Assembly (NCBI GenBank): GCA_016780065.1
Contig: JADHML010000002.1
Coordinates: 1 to 64,000 of the forward strand
Direction: 5' to 3'
Source of the DNA: Flavobacteriaceae bacterium
GTDB lineage: Bacteria > Bacteroidota > Bacteroidia > Flavobacteriales > Flavobacteriaceae
DNA: 64,000 bases
The position numbers and the translations under genes were made by a program. Shown here one piece after another: positions 47,067 to 56,612 of the stretch; the first letter of the stretch is position 1, and the number at the start of each line of letters is the position of its first letter. A model generated the notes under the pieces. That model did no database searches, was not told the origin of the DNA, and saw nothing but the letters and a program-made list of their open reading frames with translations.

Positions 47067-48308
47067 TCAACATGTCTTTATTCGTGATAAACGGGCCATA
47101 TAAAAACCATCAAACCCTGATTTTGCAGGACTGATGATTTCTTCTTTATCCAACTCAAAACCTTGACCAATTTCTGTTTTTAAAAAGGCCTCTACTTGGT
47201 CTTGATTTTCTTGTCTTAAGATTGAACATGTAACATATATAAGCTTGCCATTTTCTTTGACCATATTTGCATATGACTTGAGGATGTTCTGTTGTGTATG
47301 TGTTATCTTTTCAAGAAAATCAGGTTGTATTTTCCATTTGGCGTCGGGGTTGCGGCGCAGAACACCTAGTCCGGTGCAAGGAGCATCTATTAAAACACGA
47401 TCGGCACGTCCCTTAAGTTTTTTGATGGTTTTGGTTGAGGTGATTAACTTGGTTGTAATGTTTTGTGCTCCCGCTCTTTTAGCACGTCTTTTGAGTTCGT
47501 GTAGTTTGTGTGCGTAAATATCCATGGAAGTAATCTGCCCTTTGCTTTCCATAATCGCAGCTAGGTGCAAAGTCTTTCCTCCAGCGCCGGCACATGCATC
47601 GATGACCTGCATTCCAGGTTCAACTTGGCAAAAATGAGCCACTCTTTGTGATGAAGCATCCTGTACTTCAAACCAACCTTTTTGAAAGACTTCCGTCTCA
47701 AATACATTTGTACGTTCTTCTAGCACCAAAGCATCAGGATACTGCTGCGTCCAGTGAGTCTGTATGCCCTCATCACGGAATGCATTTTGTAATAATTTTG
47801 GGTTTGTTTTAAGTCGGTTGGCTCTGACGACCACTTGAGCAGGCGTATTGAGCGCGGTGAGTTCTTTTTCCCATTTTTCGACACCAAAGTTTTTCACGCC
47901 CAAATCATCTAGCCAGTTGGGTATGGAGGCTGCAAAAACCCTTTCTTTTTTAAGCTCATCAAACCTTCCCTTGATCCGTCGGGCAGGAACTTTATCAAAT
48001 TCTTTCCATTCAGGAAATGAGATGCCCATTAACACCCATCGCACAGTGAGCATGCGCCACAAGTCATTTTCGGTGAATGGAGCTTTTACTTCCGCAATAC
48101 CCGAGTAAAGTCTTTTCCAACGAATGGCTTCGTAGGTGTTTTCTGCGATAAAAGCCCGATCACGCTTGCCCCATCTTTTGTTAGATTTTAGGGTTTTGGC
48201 GATCACCTTATCTGCTTGTAATTTCTCGTTAAATATGGCATCTAGGTTTGCAATGACGCCCAATACCAAGTTGCGATGCAAACGAAAGAGGGGTTCTTGT
48301 TTGGACAT
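47067..48308 (-). CDS. RsmB/NOP-family RNA cytosine-C5 methyltransferase
   Basis: SAM-dependent RNA m5C methyltransferase, 413 residues. The N-terminal half is a NusB-like/RNA-binding region; the catalytic half shows the SAM site VIDACAGAGGKTLHLAA (about 233-249), DAPCTGLGVLRRNPDAKW with one catalytic Cys (about 316-333), and VTCSILRQEN with the second (about 363-372). The usual substrate of the RsmB group is C967 of 16S rRNA, but RsmF- or NOP2-like targets cannot be excluded. It is the last of a minus-strand run and overlaps the ABC exporter stop by one base. Confidence 0.9.
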   Translation of the reverse strand: MSKQEPLFRLHRNLVLGVIANLDAIFNEKLQADKVIAKTLKSNKRWGKRDRAFIAENTYEAIRWKRLYSGIAEVKAPFTENDLWRMLTVRWVLMGISFPEWKEFDKVPARRIKGRFDELKKERVFAASIPNWLDDLGVKNFGVEKWEKELTALNTPAQVVVRANRLKTNPKLLQNAFRDEGIQTHWTQQYPDALVLEERTNVFETEVFQKGWFEVQDASSQRVAHFCQVEPGMQVIDACAGAGGKTLHLAAIMESKGQITSMDIYAHKLHELKRRAKRAGAQNITTKLITSTKTIKKLKGRADRVLIDAPCTGLGVLRRNPDAKWKIQPDFLEKITHTQQNILKSYANMVKENGKLIYVTCSILRQENQDQVEAFLKTEIGQGFELDKEEIISPAKSGFDGFYMARLSRIKTC

Positions 48309-50134
48309 TATTGTTCGAAAGATTGAAGATCTATAAGTTTTTTATATGCCCCGTTTTTGGCAATCAAAGCATCGTGTTTTCCTTGTTCCACGATTTTGCC
48401 ATTACTCAATACTACTATATGATCCACAGATTGTATGGTTGACAAGCGATGCGCAATCACTAAGGAGGTTCTGTTTTTCATCATTTTTGTCAAAGCATCT
48501 TGCACCATGCGTTCAGAAGCAGTATCTAAGGCAGATGTGGCTTCGTCTAAAATCATAATAGGTGGGTTTTTTAACACGGCTCGAGCTATGGATAACCTTT
48601 GTTTTTGGCCTCCAGAAAGTTTGTTCCCTTGGTCTCCAATGATGGTGTCTAATCCCTGAGGTAATTCGTCAATAAAATCTTTTGCGTTTGCAATTTTTAC
48701 TGCTTCACGTAATTGATCTTCTGTAGCGTCGGGTTTGGCAATCAATAAATTGTTTCGAACGCTGTCATGAAATAATATGGAATCTTGAGTGACAATACCC
48801 ATCATGTTTCGTAAATCGTCTTTACTTAAATCTCTTATATCAACACCATCAATGGTGATAGAACCATCAGATACATCATAAAATCTTGGTAGTAGATTGG
48901 CGATGGTGGTTTTGCCACTTCCTGAGGGTCCTACAAGTGCCACTGAGGTCCCTTTTTTGATACATAAATCTAAATGCTCGATTACGAGCTCTTCTTCGTA
49001 GTTGAATGATACATTATTTAAACAGATTTCCTGTTTTAAACCTTCAAATTTGACTGGGTTTTTAGTGTCTACTATTGGATTTTCAGTTTCTAATATTTCA
49101 ATAATGCGTGCTGCGGCGGCGTTTCCTTTTTTGATGTTATAATATGATTTGCTTATCCCTTTTGCAGGGGTTAACACACCATAAGCAAGTCCCATATAAG
49201 CAATAAACGCAGCTGCATTTAATTTTTGTTCTATCAGAACCAAACTCCCTCCATACCAAAGCAATATTCCAATCACTGCGACTCCTAAAAACTCACTTAG
49301 AGGGCTTGATAAATTATAGCGGTTGATCAAGCTGTTGGACAATCTAAAAAAATGCTGATTGAGCGCATAAAAACTATCCTTAAAAATGGCTTCTGCCTTA
49401 AAAGCTTTTACGATGCGCAGCCCTGTGAGGGTTTCTTCTGTCTTAGAAAGGATTTCCCCAAGTTGACGTTGTACTTTATCAGACTTTGGTTGTAGTGACT
49501 TTCCAATTCTTGAAATCACAATTCCTGCTACAGGAATAAAAATAAGCACAAAAAAAGTGAGTTTGACACTGATTGTAAACATCATAGCCATTGCAAAAAT
49601 AATGGAAAGGGGTTCCCGAATTAACAACTCTAAAATGGATAAAAATGAATATTGAACCTCGATTACATCTGAGGTCATTCGAGCCATTATATCTCCTTTT
49701 TTGTTTTCATTGTAATGCGAAAGGGGTAGTCCTGTAAATTTTGAGTAGAGTGCATTTCGGATGTCTTTTAAAACACCATTTCTTAAAAATGTGATAAAAA
49801 ACAACGCAGCATAATTAAATATGTTTTTTAATAAAAAAGTCACAACTATCAACCCGATAACCAATAACAAGGCTCGCTGTGGGTCATCCGCTGCAAAACG
49901 AGTCACTTCGTAGCTCATTCTATCAGAAACATAGGTTTTAAAATTTTCAACACCTGTAAAATCTGGCCTTGAGGTTATTTGCCGATTTTCTCCAAAAAGA
50001 ACTTCGAACATAGGCATCAATACTAAAAAAGAAAAAGCGTTGAAGAAGGCATACAGTATGTTAAAAAACACATTCAGAAAAATGTATTTTTTGTAAGGTC
50101 TAGCAAAGCCGATTATGTGCAGAAAATATTTCAT
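48308..50134 (-). CDS. ABC exporter, MsbA-like (fused membrane and ATPase domains)
   Basis: Half-transporter of 608 residues: a six-helix transmembrane domain (about 15-325) and a C-terminal ATPase with Walker A GPSGSGKTT, signature LSGGQKQRLS and Walker B IMILDEATSALD. The nearest described relatives are lipid or lipid A flippases (MsbA) and drug exporters. The neighbouring glycosyltransferase and phosphosugar mutase genes favour an envelope-lipid or polysaccharide role, which is inference. Its ATG overlaps the phosphosugar mutase stop by 4 bases. Confidence 0.85.
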   Translation of the reverse strand: MKYFLHIIGFARPYKKYIFLNVFFNILYAFFNAFSFLVLMPMFEVLFGENRQITSRPDFTGVENFKTYVSDRMSYEVTRFAADDPQRALLLVIGLIVVTFLLKNIFNYAALFFITFLRNGVLKDIRNALYSKFTGLPLSHYNENKKGDIMARMTSDVIEVQYSFLSILELLIREPLSIIFAMAMMFTISVKLTFFVLIFIPVAGIVISRIGKSLQPKSDKVQRQLGEILSKTEETLTGLRIVKAFKAEAIFKDSFYALNQHFFRLSNSLINRYNLSSPLSEFLGVAVIGILLWYGGSLVLIEQKLNAAAFIAYMGLAYGVLTPAKGISKSYYNIKKGNAAAARIIEILETENPIVDTKNPVKFEGLKQEICLNNVSFNYEEELVIEHLDLCIKKGTSVALVGPSGSGKTTIANLLPRFYDVSDGSITIDGVDIRDLSKDDLRNMMGIVTQDSILFHDSVRNNLLIAKPDATEDQLREAVKIANAKDFIDELPQGLDTIIGDQGNKLSGGQKQRLSIARAVLKNPPIMILDEATSALDTASERMVQDALTKMMKNRTSLVIAHRLSTIQSVDHIVVLSNGKIVEQGKHDALIAKNGAYKKLIDLQSFEQ

Positions 50135-51840
50135 GTGTTGATTCCTAACGCTTGAGCGATTCGGTTGATTCTGTCCATAGAATGCTGTTGAGACTTTTCA
50201 TATTCAACCGCACTGAATGTATTCTGTTGAACACTAAAGTAAAACTTTATTTTGGGTTCAGTACCGCTAGGTCTGGCAGCAACACGCGTACCATCTTCAG
50301 CTTCCAATATGATCACATCTGATTTCGGAAAGTTTAATTCTGAAGTCGTTTGATTTTTTTTGTTCTCTAGAGTACTGTTCAAATAATCTTCAATGATTAC
50401 AACGGGGCTTCCATCGAGCTCAACGGGAGGTTTTTTTCTTAGATCACGCATCATCTGTTGAATTTCTTGGGCACCCTCTTTTCCTTTTTTAGTAAATGAA
50501 ACGAGTTTTTCTTGATAAAAACCCAATTGTTCGTAAGACCTCAATAGTGCATCAAAAAACGAACTTCCTTTTGATTTTTCTGTTGCGGCAATCTCACAGG
50601 CCAACAGAGCTGAAGTAACAGCATCTTTGTCACGAACAAAATCACCAACCATGAATCCAAAACTTTCCTCCCCGCCTCCGAGACATTTTTGACCAGGAAA
50701 ATCCTCAATCATTTTAGCAATCCACTTAAATCCTGTTAGCCCCAGTTTGCAATCCACCCCATAAGCGTCCGCTAATTTGGACATCATGGGTGTTGAGACC
50801 ACAGTTGAACCGATAAAATAATCGGTGTTAGCTTCTTTTTTGAATTGTTCGAGAATGAATTTTGTCATCACAACCATGGTTTGGTTGCCGTTAAGTAATT
50901 CCATTTTCCCCTTTTGATTGCGCACAGCAATACCGAGCCTGTCAGCGTCAGGGTCTGTGCCAATAACGATGTCAGCATTTAATTTTTCGGCCAATTCTAA
51001 AGCCATCTTTAAGGCTTCGGGTTCTTCCGGATTTGGAGAGGAAACGGTTGGGAAATCTCCATCAGGTTTGGCTTGTTCATCAACTATATGCACTTGGGTA
51101 TAACCAGCTTGTTCCAAAACTTGCGGTATGGCTGTAATAGAAGTTCCATGTAAGGCCGTAAACACCACACTTAGTTGCGTCCGGTCACCAGATCCAATTT
51201 TTCCTTGACCCGCCGAAGCTTGTTGGAAAGCCTTGTCAATTTCTTTATCTATGAGTTGAATTTTTTCGTTCTTGGGTTCAAATTGAATTTGATCGAAACC
51301 TACCTTGTTTATGGTTTCTATGATTCCTTTGTCATGAGGAGGTACTATTTGACCGCCGTCTTGCCAGTAAACTTTATAACCATTGTATTCAGGGGGGTTG
51401 TGTGAAGCAGTTAAGACTACACCACACTGGGCGTTCAAATGACGGACCGCAAAAGAAACTTCCGGTGTAGCGCGCAATGATGAAAACAAAAAAACTTCTA
51501 TATCATTAGCACTAAATATATCCGCAACAATTTTGGCCAAGGTATCACTTTGATGTCTGCAATCGTAGCCAATCACGACACGAATAGACTTTTCGGGAAA
51601 TTGTTGTTTTAAATATTGGCTTAAACCTTGAGTGTTTCGGCCAAAAGTGTATTTATTTACTCTGTTGGTTCCCACGCCCATGACGCCTCGCATGCCGCCT
51701 GTACCAAATTCTAGGTCCTTGTAAAAAGCATCTTCAAGTACTTTGGGTTCCGTGCTCAATAAGCTTACTTCTTGTTGGGTTTTGAGGTCAAATGGTGGTT
51801 TTTTCCATTCGGCTGCTCGGTCAGCGAAATTGATACTCAT
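50131..51840 (-). CDS. Phosphoglucomutase / phosphomannomutase family enzyme
   Basis: Interconverts hexose 1- and 6-phosphates through a phosphoserine. It has 569 residues from ATG 51840 (MSINFADRAAEWKKPPFD). The ORF could begin earlier, but this ATG fits the family start. Key motifs: phosphoserine loop TASHNPPEYNGYK (about 134-146), metal loop GTDPDADRLGIAV (about 297-309), sugar loop GGGEESFG and the phosphate loop ARPSGTEPKIKFY near the C-terminus. This long form is common in Bacteroidota. It probably supplies sugar phosphates for envelope glycans. Confidence 0.92.
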   Translation of the reverse strand: MSINFADRAAEWKKPPFDLKTQQEVSLLSTEPKVLEDAFYKDLEFGTGGMRGVMGVGTNRVNKYTFGRNTQGLSQYLKQQFPEKSIRVVIGYDCRHQSDTLAKIVADIFSANDIEVFLFSSLRATPEVSFAVRHLNAQCGVVLTASHNPPEYNGYKVYWQDGGQIVPPHDKGIIETINKVGFDQIQFEPKNEKIQLIDKEIDKAFQQASAGQGKIGSGDRTQLSVVFTALHGTSITAIPQVLEQAGYTQVHIVDEQAKPDGDFPTVSSPNPEEPEALKMALELAEKLNADIVIGTDPDADRLGIAVRNQKGKMELLNGNQTMVVMTKFILEQFKKEANTDYFIGSTVVSTPMMSKLADAYGVDCKLGLTGFKWIAKMIEDFPGQKCLGGGEESFGFMVGDFVRDKDAVTSALLACEIAATEKSKGSSFFDALLRSYEQLGFYQEKLVSFTKKGKEGAQEIQQMMRDLRKKPPVELDGSPVVIIEDYLNSTLENKKNQTTSELNFPKSDVIILEAEDGTRVAARPSGTEPKIKFYFSVQQNTFSAVEYEKSQQHSMDRINRIAQALGINT

Positions 51841-51889
51841 TGCAAAATTTTGTGTGGCAAATTTAGGCAAACCAATTGGTTTTCTGTCT

Positions 51890-52852
51890 CTAGATCTCTT
51901 CAGAAACTGTATAATTCGGTGAGTTGTGTCGAAGTCTTAGAATCATTTCTGCTAAAAAGCCTGCTAAAAAAAATTGACTACCCAAAATCATTGTGGTCAA
52001 AGAAATGTAAAATTCAGGTCTTTGGGTGATCAATCTGCTAGAGGTGTCCAGATACAGTTTGTCTATTCCAAGGTAAAGCGCAAACAAAAAACCTACAACC
52101 AGCATCAATGACCCCATAAGACCAAAAAAATACATAGGTCGTTTTCCAAATCTATGTATGAACCACAAAGTGAGAAGGTCCAGAAATCCTTTTATAAAAC
52201 GATCCGCTCCAAATTTAGTCTTACCATATTTGCGTGCCTGATGTTTGACAACCTGTTCAGAAATGGCACGAAATCCTGCGTGTTTGGCCAGCATGGGTAT
52301 ATAGCGATGCATTTCTCCGTGCACATTGATTGTCTTAATGACCTCTGAGCGATAGGCTTTTAGCCCACAGTTGAAATCATTCAACTTTATTCCAGAAAGA
52401 CTTCTTGCGGCCCAGTTAAAAATTTTCGAAGGTATGTTCTTAAACAAAATGGAGTCATAGCGTTTTTTCTTCCAGCCAGACAGAATGTCTAAACCCTCAT
52501 GACTGATTTTCTGATACATGGATGGTATTTCTTTTGGACTGTCTTGTAGATCAGCATCCATGGTGAAAACTATTTTTCCTTTCGCTTTTTTAAAGCCCGC
52601 ATGAAGGGCTTGAGATTTTCCGAAATTTCTTGTGAACTTTATGGCTGAAACACGGGAGTTTTGGTTGCAGAACCTTTTGATCTGTTCCCAACCTGCGTCT
52701 TGACTACCGTCGTCAATAAAAATCAACTCATAATTCAAGCCAGAACCTTCACACACTTCTGTCAATTGTGTGTAGAGTTCGGGAAGTGATTCCACCTCAT
52801 CTAGAAATGGAATAACAACTGAAATGTCTTTATCGTTGAAATTCTCTATCAA
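51890..52852 (-). CDS. Family 2 glycosyltransferase (polyprenyl-phosphate glycosyltransferase type)
   Basis: Glycosyltransferase of 320 residues. The GT-A domain has VVIPFLDEVESLPEL, the DDGSQD site (about 47-52), DADLQDSP (metal-binding DxD region, about 99-106) and HQARKYGKTKFG. Two transmembrane helices follow (about 230-255 and 270-310). This layout is that of enzymes such as GtrB, ArnC or DPM1 that transfer a sugar to undecaprenyl phosphate. It is 12 bases from the DUF4199 gene and 49 from the phosphosugar mutase gene, all on the minus strand. Confidence 0.9.
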   Translation of the reverse strand: MIENFNDKDISVVIPFLDEVESLPELYTQLTEVCEGSGLNYELIFIDDGSQDAGWEQIKRFCNQNSRVSAIKFTRNFGKSQALHAGFKKAKGKIVFTMDADLQDSPKEIPSMYQKISHEGLDILSGWKKKRYDSILFKNIPSKIFNWAARSLSGIKLNDFNCGLKAYRSEVIKTINVHGEMHRYIPMLAKHAGFRAISEQVVKHQARKYGKTKFGADRFIKGFLDLLTLWFIHRFGKRPMYFFGLMGSLMLVVGFLFALYLGIDKLYLDTSSRLITQRPEFYISLTTMILGSQFFLAGFLAEMILRLRHNSPNYTVSEEI

Positions 52853-52864
52853 TGGAATGTGTAG

Positions 52865-53377
52865 TTATGCTTTTTTGGTAAACAGTCCTGTGACCACTCC
52901 AATAACCAATCCGTAAAGACAAAACATGATTAGTATAAAAGGGTATGAAACCCAGAAAAACTGAGATTGCATAGCCACTTGTTGTGCAATTTGATCTTCT
53001 GTTAGTTGGGGTGCTTTTTCTCGTAATTGTTCCGAGGTGACAAGTTCACCAAATTTTTCTATGAAATCAGGTTCAATGACACTTGAAAAAAGGACAATAT
53101 ACAAAACGGTGATTATGGCGCCTACCAAGCCTATTGCCATGCCCATTTTTATTGACTGTCCAAGCCTAAGCTTTCCATCGTTATCTTTTCTGAAGTTGAG
53201 CACGGCCATCACTATCAGAATTGCCAACAATGCATAACTAAATATTTGAGGAAAGCTTGATCCTGAATAGGTTTGATCCATAAAGTGTAGCATCAAACTA
53301 AAGACAACGGTTATGGCTCCGTATATGAAGCCATATTTGTAGGCATAACTTCGAATTTGCGGTGAGTTTGTAATCAT
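52865..53377 (-). CDS. DUF4199 membrane protein
   Basis: Small membrane protein of 170 residues with four predicted helices (about 14-32, 40-58, 75-97, 145-165) and a charged loop between the third and fourth (FGELVTSEQLREKAPQLTEDQIAQQVAMQS). This arrangement matches the DUF4199 family, widespread in Bacteroidota and of unknown function. It heads the minus-strand run with the glycosyltransferase, in a conserved-looking pair. It is divergent from rpmE2. Confidence 0.8.
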   Translation of the reverse strand: MITNSPQIRSYAYKYGFIYGAITVVFSLMLHFMDQTYSGSSFPQIFSYALLAILIVMAVLNFRKDNDGKLRLGQSIKMGMAIGLVGAIITVLYIVLFSSVIEPDFIEKFGELVTSEQLREKAPQLTEDQIAQQVAMQSQFFWVSYPFILIMFCLYGLVIGVVTGLFTKKA

Positions 53378-53424
53378 GGTTTTATTTTTTTTGAGTTGTA
53401 TGTGGTAAAATTATGAAAAACCAT

Positions 53425-53432
53425 TAAATTTG
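53425..53432 (+). promoter_or_regulatory. rpmE2 promoter (-7 box)
   Basis: TAAATTTG, a full -7 match, 23 bases before the rpmE2 ATG. The nearest TTG is 26 bases upstream (53396-53398), longer than usual. Confidence 0.5.
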
Positions 53433-53455
53433 CAGGCAATTAAAAAGATACCCCT

Positions 53456-53707
53456 ATGAAAACAGGTATTCATCCCGAGAATTACAGGCTTGTTGCCTTC
53501 AAAGATATGTCTAACGACGATGTCTTCATTACTAAGTCAACTGCTAATGCCAAGGAAACTATTGAACTTGACGGTGTAGAGTACCCGTTAGTAAAACTGG
53601 AAATTTCTCGCACTTCACATCCCTATTACACTGGTAAAGCCAAGTTGGTGGATACTGCAGGTCGAATTGATAAATTCAAAAACAAATACGCCAAATTTAA
53701 AAAGTAA
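53456..53707 (+). CDS. rpmE2: 50S ribosomal protein L31, type B
   Basis: L31 links the 50S central protuberance with the 30S head. The 83-residue type B form lacks the zinc-binding cysteines of type A. It starts [19 protein letters not shown] and contains [31 protein letters not shown]. It is a single gene with its own promoter and terminator. Confidence 0.96.
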   Translation: MKTGIHPENYRLVAFKDMSNDDVFITKSTANAKETIELDGVEYPLVKLEISRTSHPYYTGKAKLVDTAGRIDKFKNKYAKFKK

Positions 53708-53726
53708 ATTGGCTCAACTTTATACA

Positions 53727-53756
53727 AAACCTCTCATCATTTGAGAGGTTTTTTTA
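53727..53756 (+). terminator. Terminator of rpmE2
   Basis: AAACCTCTCA (53727-53736), a 5-base loop, TGAGAGGTTT (53742-53751) and continuing T run. It is a perfect stem 20 bases after the stop codon. Confidence 0.9.
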
Positions 53757-53779
53757 TTTTTACCCTCTAGATATAGCGT

Positions 53780-54946
53780 ATGCACATTCGTTTGTTTGAC
53801 GGTCCTGATCGAGATTTGCTATTGCCATTCGTCTATTTAAGACCTGTAGCCGATCTATTTATGGGTATGATGACCTTTAAAGATCGATGGTCGCTATTGA
53901 CAGGGGCTCATATGAGTGTTGAAACAGTGCCTTATCTTCAAAGTGAGGATGAAAAAGATGCCGATTTTTCAGTTTTGGCTTCATGCTTACCAGATTCTGT
54001 TTTTGTAGATGCAGTTTTGTCCCTCAAACCCAACGAGAAATTGATGCACCAAGGCCAGATGTTGGCCTTTCATGGTAGTTTTCATTCACAAGACCTTGCG
54101 CTTAAAAACTACAACCCGGTCGTATTGAGTGGTAGTGACTTTAAGTTAATTAAGCATTCATGGGACTTATTTACCCACAATGGTTTTGCATTAAAACAAG
54201 ACTATGAGTCTTTAACCCGCGGTGCAATCACTGCTTTTGCGTCCGAAACAAATACTCTTTTGGGTGAGCAAAACCTCTTCATAGGTGCAGACGTGGATAT
54301 GGAGGGTGTTTTTTTAAACACTATTTCTGGGCCTATCTACATCGATGATGGTGCCACCATTATGGAGGGAAGCATGCTTCGAGGTCCTCTTTATGTAGGC
54401 AAAAATACAGTAGTCAAAATGGGATCCAAGATTTATGGTAATACCTCTTTGGGGCCTGAAGTTAAAGTTGGTGGAGAGCTTAGCAATGTGGTCTTCTTTG
54501 GTTTTTCCAACAAAGGTCACGATGGATTTTTGGGGAATGCGGTTATTGGTAAGTGGTGCAATATTGGTGCTGCTACAGATGCCTCAAACTTGAAAAATGA
54601 CTACGGCGATGTCAAAGCCTGGAGCTACGCAAAGAAAGGTTTTGTTGATACCGGTCTTCAGTTTTGTGGTTTGCTTATGGGTGACCACTCTCAATGTGCC
54701 ATACATACGACTTTCAATACAGCCACTACGATTGGAATAGGATGCAATATATTCGGAAATGGATTTCCTAGAACCTTTATTCCTAGTTTTTCAAGAGGAG
54801 GTGCCCAAGGTTTTGTTGAAAACAAACTCGAAAAAGTGTTAAAAACCGTTCAGTTGATGATGAGCCGACGCAATATGAATTTGGAGGCTGCATATCAAAA
54901 TCAAATCCAAGAGGTTTTTCATCAAACGACTTCTCTTAGAAAATAA
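53780..54946 (+). CDS. GlmU-like sugar-nucleotidyltransferase / acyltransferase protein
   Basis: Protein of 388 residues with a C-terminal left-handed beta-helix of hexapeptide repeats (about 165-340, e.g. YIDDGATIMEGSMLRGPLYVGKN) and an N-terminal part (LFDGPDRDLLLPFVYLRPVADLFMGMMTFKDRWSLL) like the reduced nucleotidyltransferase of Bacteroidota GlmU-family proteins. A canonical nucleotidyltransferase loop (LAAGxGTRM) is absent, so it may have only acyltransferase activity or another function. It abuts the convergent lipoprotein gene with no gap between stop codons. Confidence 0.75.
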   Translation: MHIRLFDGPDRDLLLPFVYLRPVADLFMGMMTFKDRWSLLTGAHMSVETVPYLQSEDEKDADFSVLASCLPDSVFVDAVLSLKPNEKLMHQGQMLAFHGSFHSQDLALKNYNPVVLSGSDFKLIKHSWDLFTHNGFALKQDYESLTRGAITAFASETNTLLGEQNLFIGADVDMEGVFLNTISGPIYIDDGATIMEGSMLRGPLYVGKNTVVKMGSKIYGNTSLGPEVKVGGELSNVVFFGFSNKGHDGFLGNAVIGKWCNIGAATDASNLKNDYGDVKAWSYAKKGFVDTGLQFCGLLMGDHSQCAIHTTFNTATTIGIGCNIFGNGFPRTFIPSFSRGGAQGFVENKLEKVLKTVQLMMSRRNMNLEAAYQNQIQEVFHQTTSLRK

Positions 54947-56563
54947 CTAATCTTTATAGACTTTTCTCAGATCCAACATGTTGATGGGATTAATCGTCAT
55001 TCCTTGGACCTTAGGTTGTACAAACCGCAAGGCTTCATCATAATACAAAATAATGAAGGGAGCTTCTTCTATCAGCATTTGATCTAAGTAGGTCATCTTA
55101 TGATTTCTGAGTTTTGCATCAGTTGTTTGAACGATGTTCGTGTATTCTCGATCAAATTCTGCATCAGAAAAATGAGTGTAATTTGGACCATTCGGGGTAA
55201 AGTTAGCACTGTGGAAGGGGAGTAGATAGTTTTCAGGATCGGGGTAGTCAGCCACCCAGCTTGCTCGGAACAACGCTGTCTTGCCATTTGTTTTTGCCTG
55301 TCGAAGCGCAGCAGGAGGCATCACCTCAATGTGTAGTTTAACACCTACTTTTTCATAAGCATGTTGAAGATAAGTGCAAAGGTCTACGTAATTAGCATCT
55401 GTTGAGAGTGTGAGTTCTGGAGTTTTGTTGTTGTGGTTTTTTTTGAATTCCTTGATTAGCTCCATGGCTTTTTCAGGATCGTATCTATATCCGGTTACAT
55501 TCATTTTTGCGTTAAGCCCTTTGGGGACAAATCCTTGATCTGCGGGATAACCAATATTGTTCTTTAAAAACTGAATCATTTCTTCTCTGTCAATGGCATA
55601 ATTAAGTGCTTGGCGCAGTGCTCTTGATTTGACTTCTGGAATTTCAGCGTCCATATAGATGCCAATATACTCTGTGTTCAAAAAAGGAGAACGAAGGAGC
55701 TGATATTTGTTTTTATAGCGATCTTGTAGCTGACCCTTTTTATTGAGAAGCTCATCTTTGTATGAGACATCCAGACTGTTTAACAGGTCCAACTTGCCCT
55801 GTAAAAACAGTAAAAATTCACTTTGTTTGTCAGGAACAAAGCTTATAGACACGGCTTCTAAATAGGGGAGTGGATTGCCATTTTGATCACTCTCAAAATA
55901 ATTTGAATTTTTACGTAAAACCATCTTCAGGTTTGGCATCCAAGCCTTCAAGTAGAAGGGGCCAGTTCCTATAGGTTTTATGCCCACAGGATACTGATGA
56001 GCGTGTTTTAATTCCTTAGGAAGTACACTTAAATATTTCATACTCAGCACTCCCAAAAACGGACTGAAAGGTTTTTTGAGTTTGATTACAAAAACACTGT
56101 CGTTGACAGCTTCGTAATTGGATACATGCTCTAGGGTCCATAAACCCGGTGAGGCCAGTTTGGGGTCTTGAAGTCTTTCAAAACTGTACACAAAGTCCTG
56201 AGCAATTACCCTTCTTGTTTTTAGGTCTCCAAATAAAGCATCGGATTCATGAAAATAGACATCATTTCGAAGTGTAAATCTGTAAGTCCTGCCTTGATCT
56301 AGAATTTCCCAACTAGAAGCAATATCAGGTTGGATATTGAGTTGGTCATCAAGGCGAACCAAACCATTAAAAATTTGGTTCATGGCCCATATGCTTCTTA
56401 AATCTCGAGCAAATGCAGGGTCTAATGTATTGATGTTTTCATGAGTGTTGTATCTGAAAACATCCTGGTCTGAGGTAGGTTTATTTGAGTTGCAACTTAT
56501 GGTAAGCCCTACTAAACATAGCCCCAGTCCTAGCAATACAAAACGAAATTTGAGCATGCTCAT
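54947..56563 (-). CDS. Peptide-binding ABC-type lipoprotein (SBP family 5)
   Basis: Extracytoplasmic solute-binding protein of the OppA/DppA type. From ATG 56563 (MSMLKFRFVLLGL) it is 538 residues with a lipobox LTISC; ATG 56584 and 56557 are alternatives. Family motifs: NTLDPAFARDLRSIWAMNQIFNGLVRL (about 34-60), FSFERLQDP-like region, and YPDPENYLLPFHS. Lipidation at the cysteine would anchor it to the outer face of a membrane. No permease or ATPase genes adjoin it, so its partners must be elsewhere. Its 5' region overlaps the upstream sequence of the divergent mtaB gene. Confidence 0.88.
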   Translation of the reverse strand: MSMLKFRFVLLGLGLCLVGLTISCNSNKPTSDQDVFRYNTHENINTLDPAFARDLRSIWAMNQIFNGLVRLDDQLNIQPDIASSWEILDQGRTYRFTLRNDVYFHESDALFGDLKTRRVIAQDFVYSFERLQDPKLASPGLWTLEHVSNYEAVNDSVFVIKLKKPFSPFLGVLSMKYLSVLPKELKHAHQYPVGIKPIGTGPFYLKAWMPNLKMVLRKNSNYFESDQNGNPLPYLEAVSISFVPDKQSEFLLFLQGKLDLLNSLDVSYKDELLNKKGQLQDRYKNKYQLLRSPFLNTEYIGIYMDAEIPEVKSRALRQALNYAIDREEMIQFLKNNIGYPADQGFVPKGLNAKMNVTGYRYDPEKAMELIKEFKKNHNNKTPELTLSTDANYVDLCTYLQHAYEKVGVKLHIEVMPPAALRQAKTNGKTALFRASWVADYPDPENYLLPFHSANFTPNGPNYTHFSDAEFDREYTNIVQTTDAKLRNHKMTYLDQMLIEEAPFIILYYDEALRFVQPKVQGMTINPINMLDLRKVYKD

Positions 56564-56612
56564 AAATGATGATATATTTGCCATGTAAAAATATAACTTA
56601 AAAAAAGAAGTT

